The position numbers and the translations under genes are program-made. The notes under the pieces were generated by a model. It did not search any database. It worked only from the letters and a program-made list of their open reading frames with translations, and was not told the DNA's origin. A stretch of 64,000 nt of DNA from Cellulophaga sp. L1A9 (GTDB lineage Bacteria > Bacteroidota > Bacteroidia > Flavobacteriales > Flavobacteriaceae), in the NCBI RefSeq assembly GCF_009797025.1, contig NZ_CP047027.1:3782001-3846000 (forward strand). The letters are read 5' to 3'. Positions 63,865 through 64,000 of the stretch are shown one piece after another. The stretch's first letter is position 1, and every line of letters starts with the position of its first letter.

Positions 63865-64000
63865 TGTGGCTAACGTTTATGTATAAGAATAGTTGCGGGT
63901 TTGTATGCGAGGATTTTCCGAAGGAAAATCAGACGTTACAAACACGCAAGGACCTTTGATTAAGCTATTAAGCCGCAATTATTTTTATACGGTGTGCCTG
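63865..64000. repeat. attC-like palindrome M, ending in IS1182-like sequence
   Basis: Left arm TGTGGCTAACGTTTATGTAT, inner box AGTTGC/GCAATT, right arm ATTTTTATACGG. Central hairpin GATTTTCC-GAA-GGAAAATC as in element D. The window ends GTGTGCCTG, the same string that begins both IS1182-like copies, so a third copy probably starts here. Confidence 0.78.

Noticed and set aside
1-64000. CRISPR arrays
   Set aside because: No short, regularly spaced direct repeats with unique spacers and no Cas-like genes were seen. The repeats here are large, gene-separated palindromes.
1-64000. Integron integrase gene
   Set aside because: No tyrosine recombinase reading frame with R-H-R-Y motifs was found on either strand. 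If one exists it is outside the window.

Overview
The window looks like chromosome from a low-GC Bacteroidota, most likely a marine member of the Flavobacteriaceae. The reasons are a SusC/SusD pair with a hybrid two-component sensor, type IX secretion (Por) C-terminal sorting domains, three sulfatases, BfmA/BtgA-type mobilization genes, and AT-rich sequence without strong Shine-Dalgarno sites. No rRNA, tRNA or CRISPR array was seen.

Layout. (1) About 1-18,970: a chain of short single-gene cassettes, all on the minus strand (lipoproteins, secreted and membrane proteins, a TIGR04141/DUF6119-like protein). They are separated by large imperfect palindromes (A to K, about 80-210 bp) that behave like integron attC sites. 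Each cassette begins GTT-N7 and ends with the exact complement of that sequence, and the cores differ between cassettes. The array is riddled with insertions: two IS110-family elements, two IS1182-like elements and two IS3-family elements. The IS110 and IS1182 copies sit inside the palindromes. (2) About 20,277-54,401: a polysaccharide utilization locus (PUL) with three sulfatases, a GH29 fucosidase, a GH115-like protein, a GH28-like protein, two putative TIM-barrel glycosidases (one with three tandem CBM6/35-like modules), several T9SS-secreted proteins, SusC/SusD and an HTCS regulator. The likely substrate is a sulfated polysaccharide containing fucose and uronic acid (inference). The locus is decaying: the HTCS gene is frameshifted, the terminal esterase gene is cut by an IS3 element, and remnants of a second GH28 gene and of another enzyme remain. 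(3) About 55,650-61,858: an unknown gene, an internally deleted IS21 element, and the remains of a mobilizable element (ssb, DUF6876-like, BfmA/BtgA-like, a relaxase with one nonsense codon, a truncated TraG/VirD4 coupling protein). (4) About 61,843-64,000: the cassette array resumes with a lipoprotein and an XRE regulator plus DUF2975 cassette. One palindrome here is interrupted exactly at its GT^T core by an ORF-less 635-nt group II intron.

Most interesting system: the attC-like cassette array. Evidence includes seven of ten measurable cassettes with 10/10 complementary cassette-specific ends, a constant 2-nt asymmetry between palindrome arms, covarying central hairpins, gene starts 12-35 bp inside the cassette edge, and independent insertion of a group II intron, IS110 and IS1182 into the sites. 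The first two are element classes known to include attC-targeting members in proteobacterial integrons. No integron integrase is in the window, so this is an integrase-less segment or a distant part of a large array.
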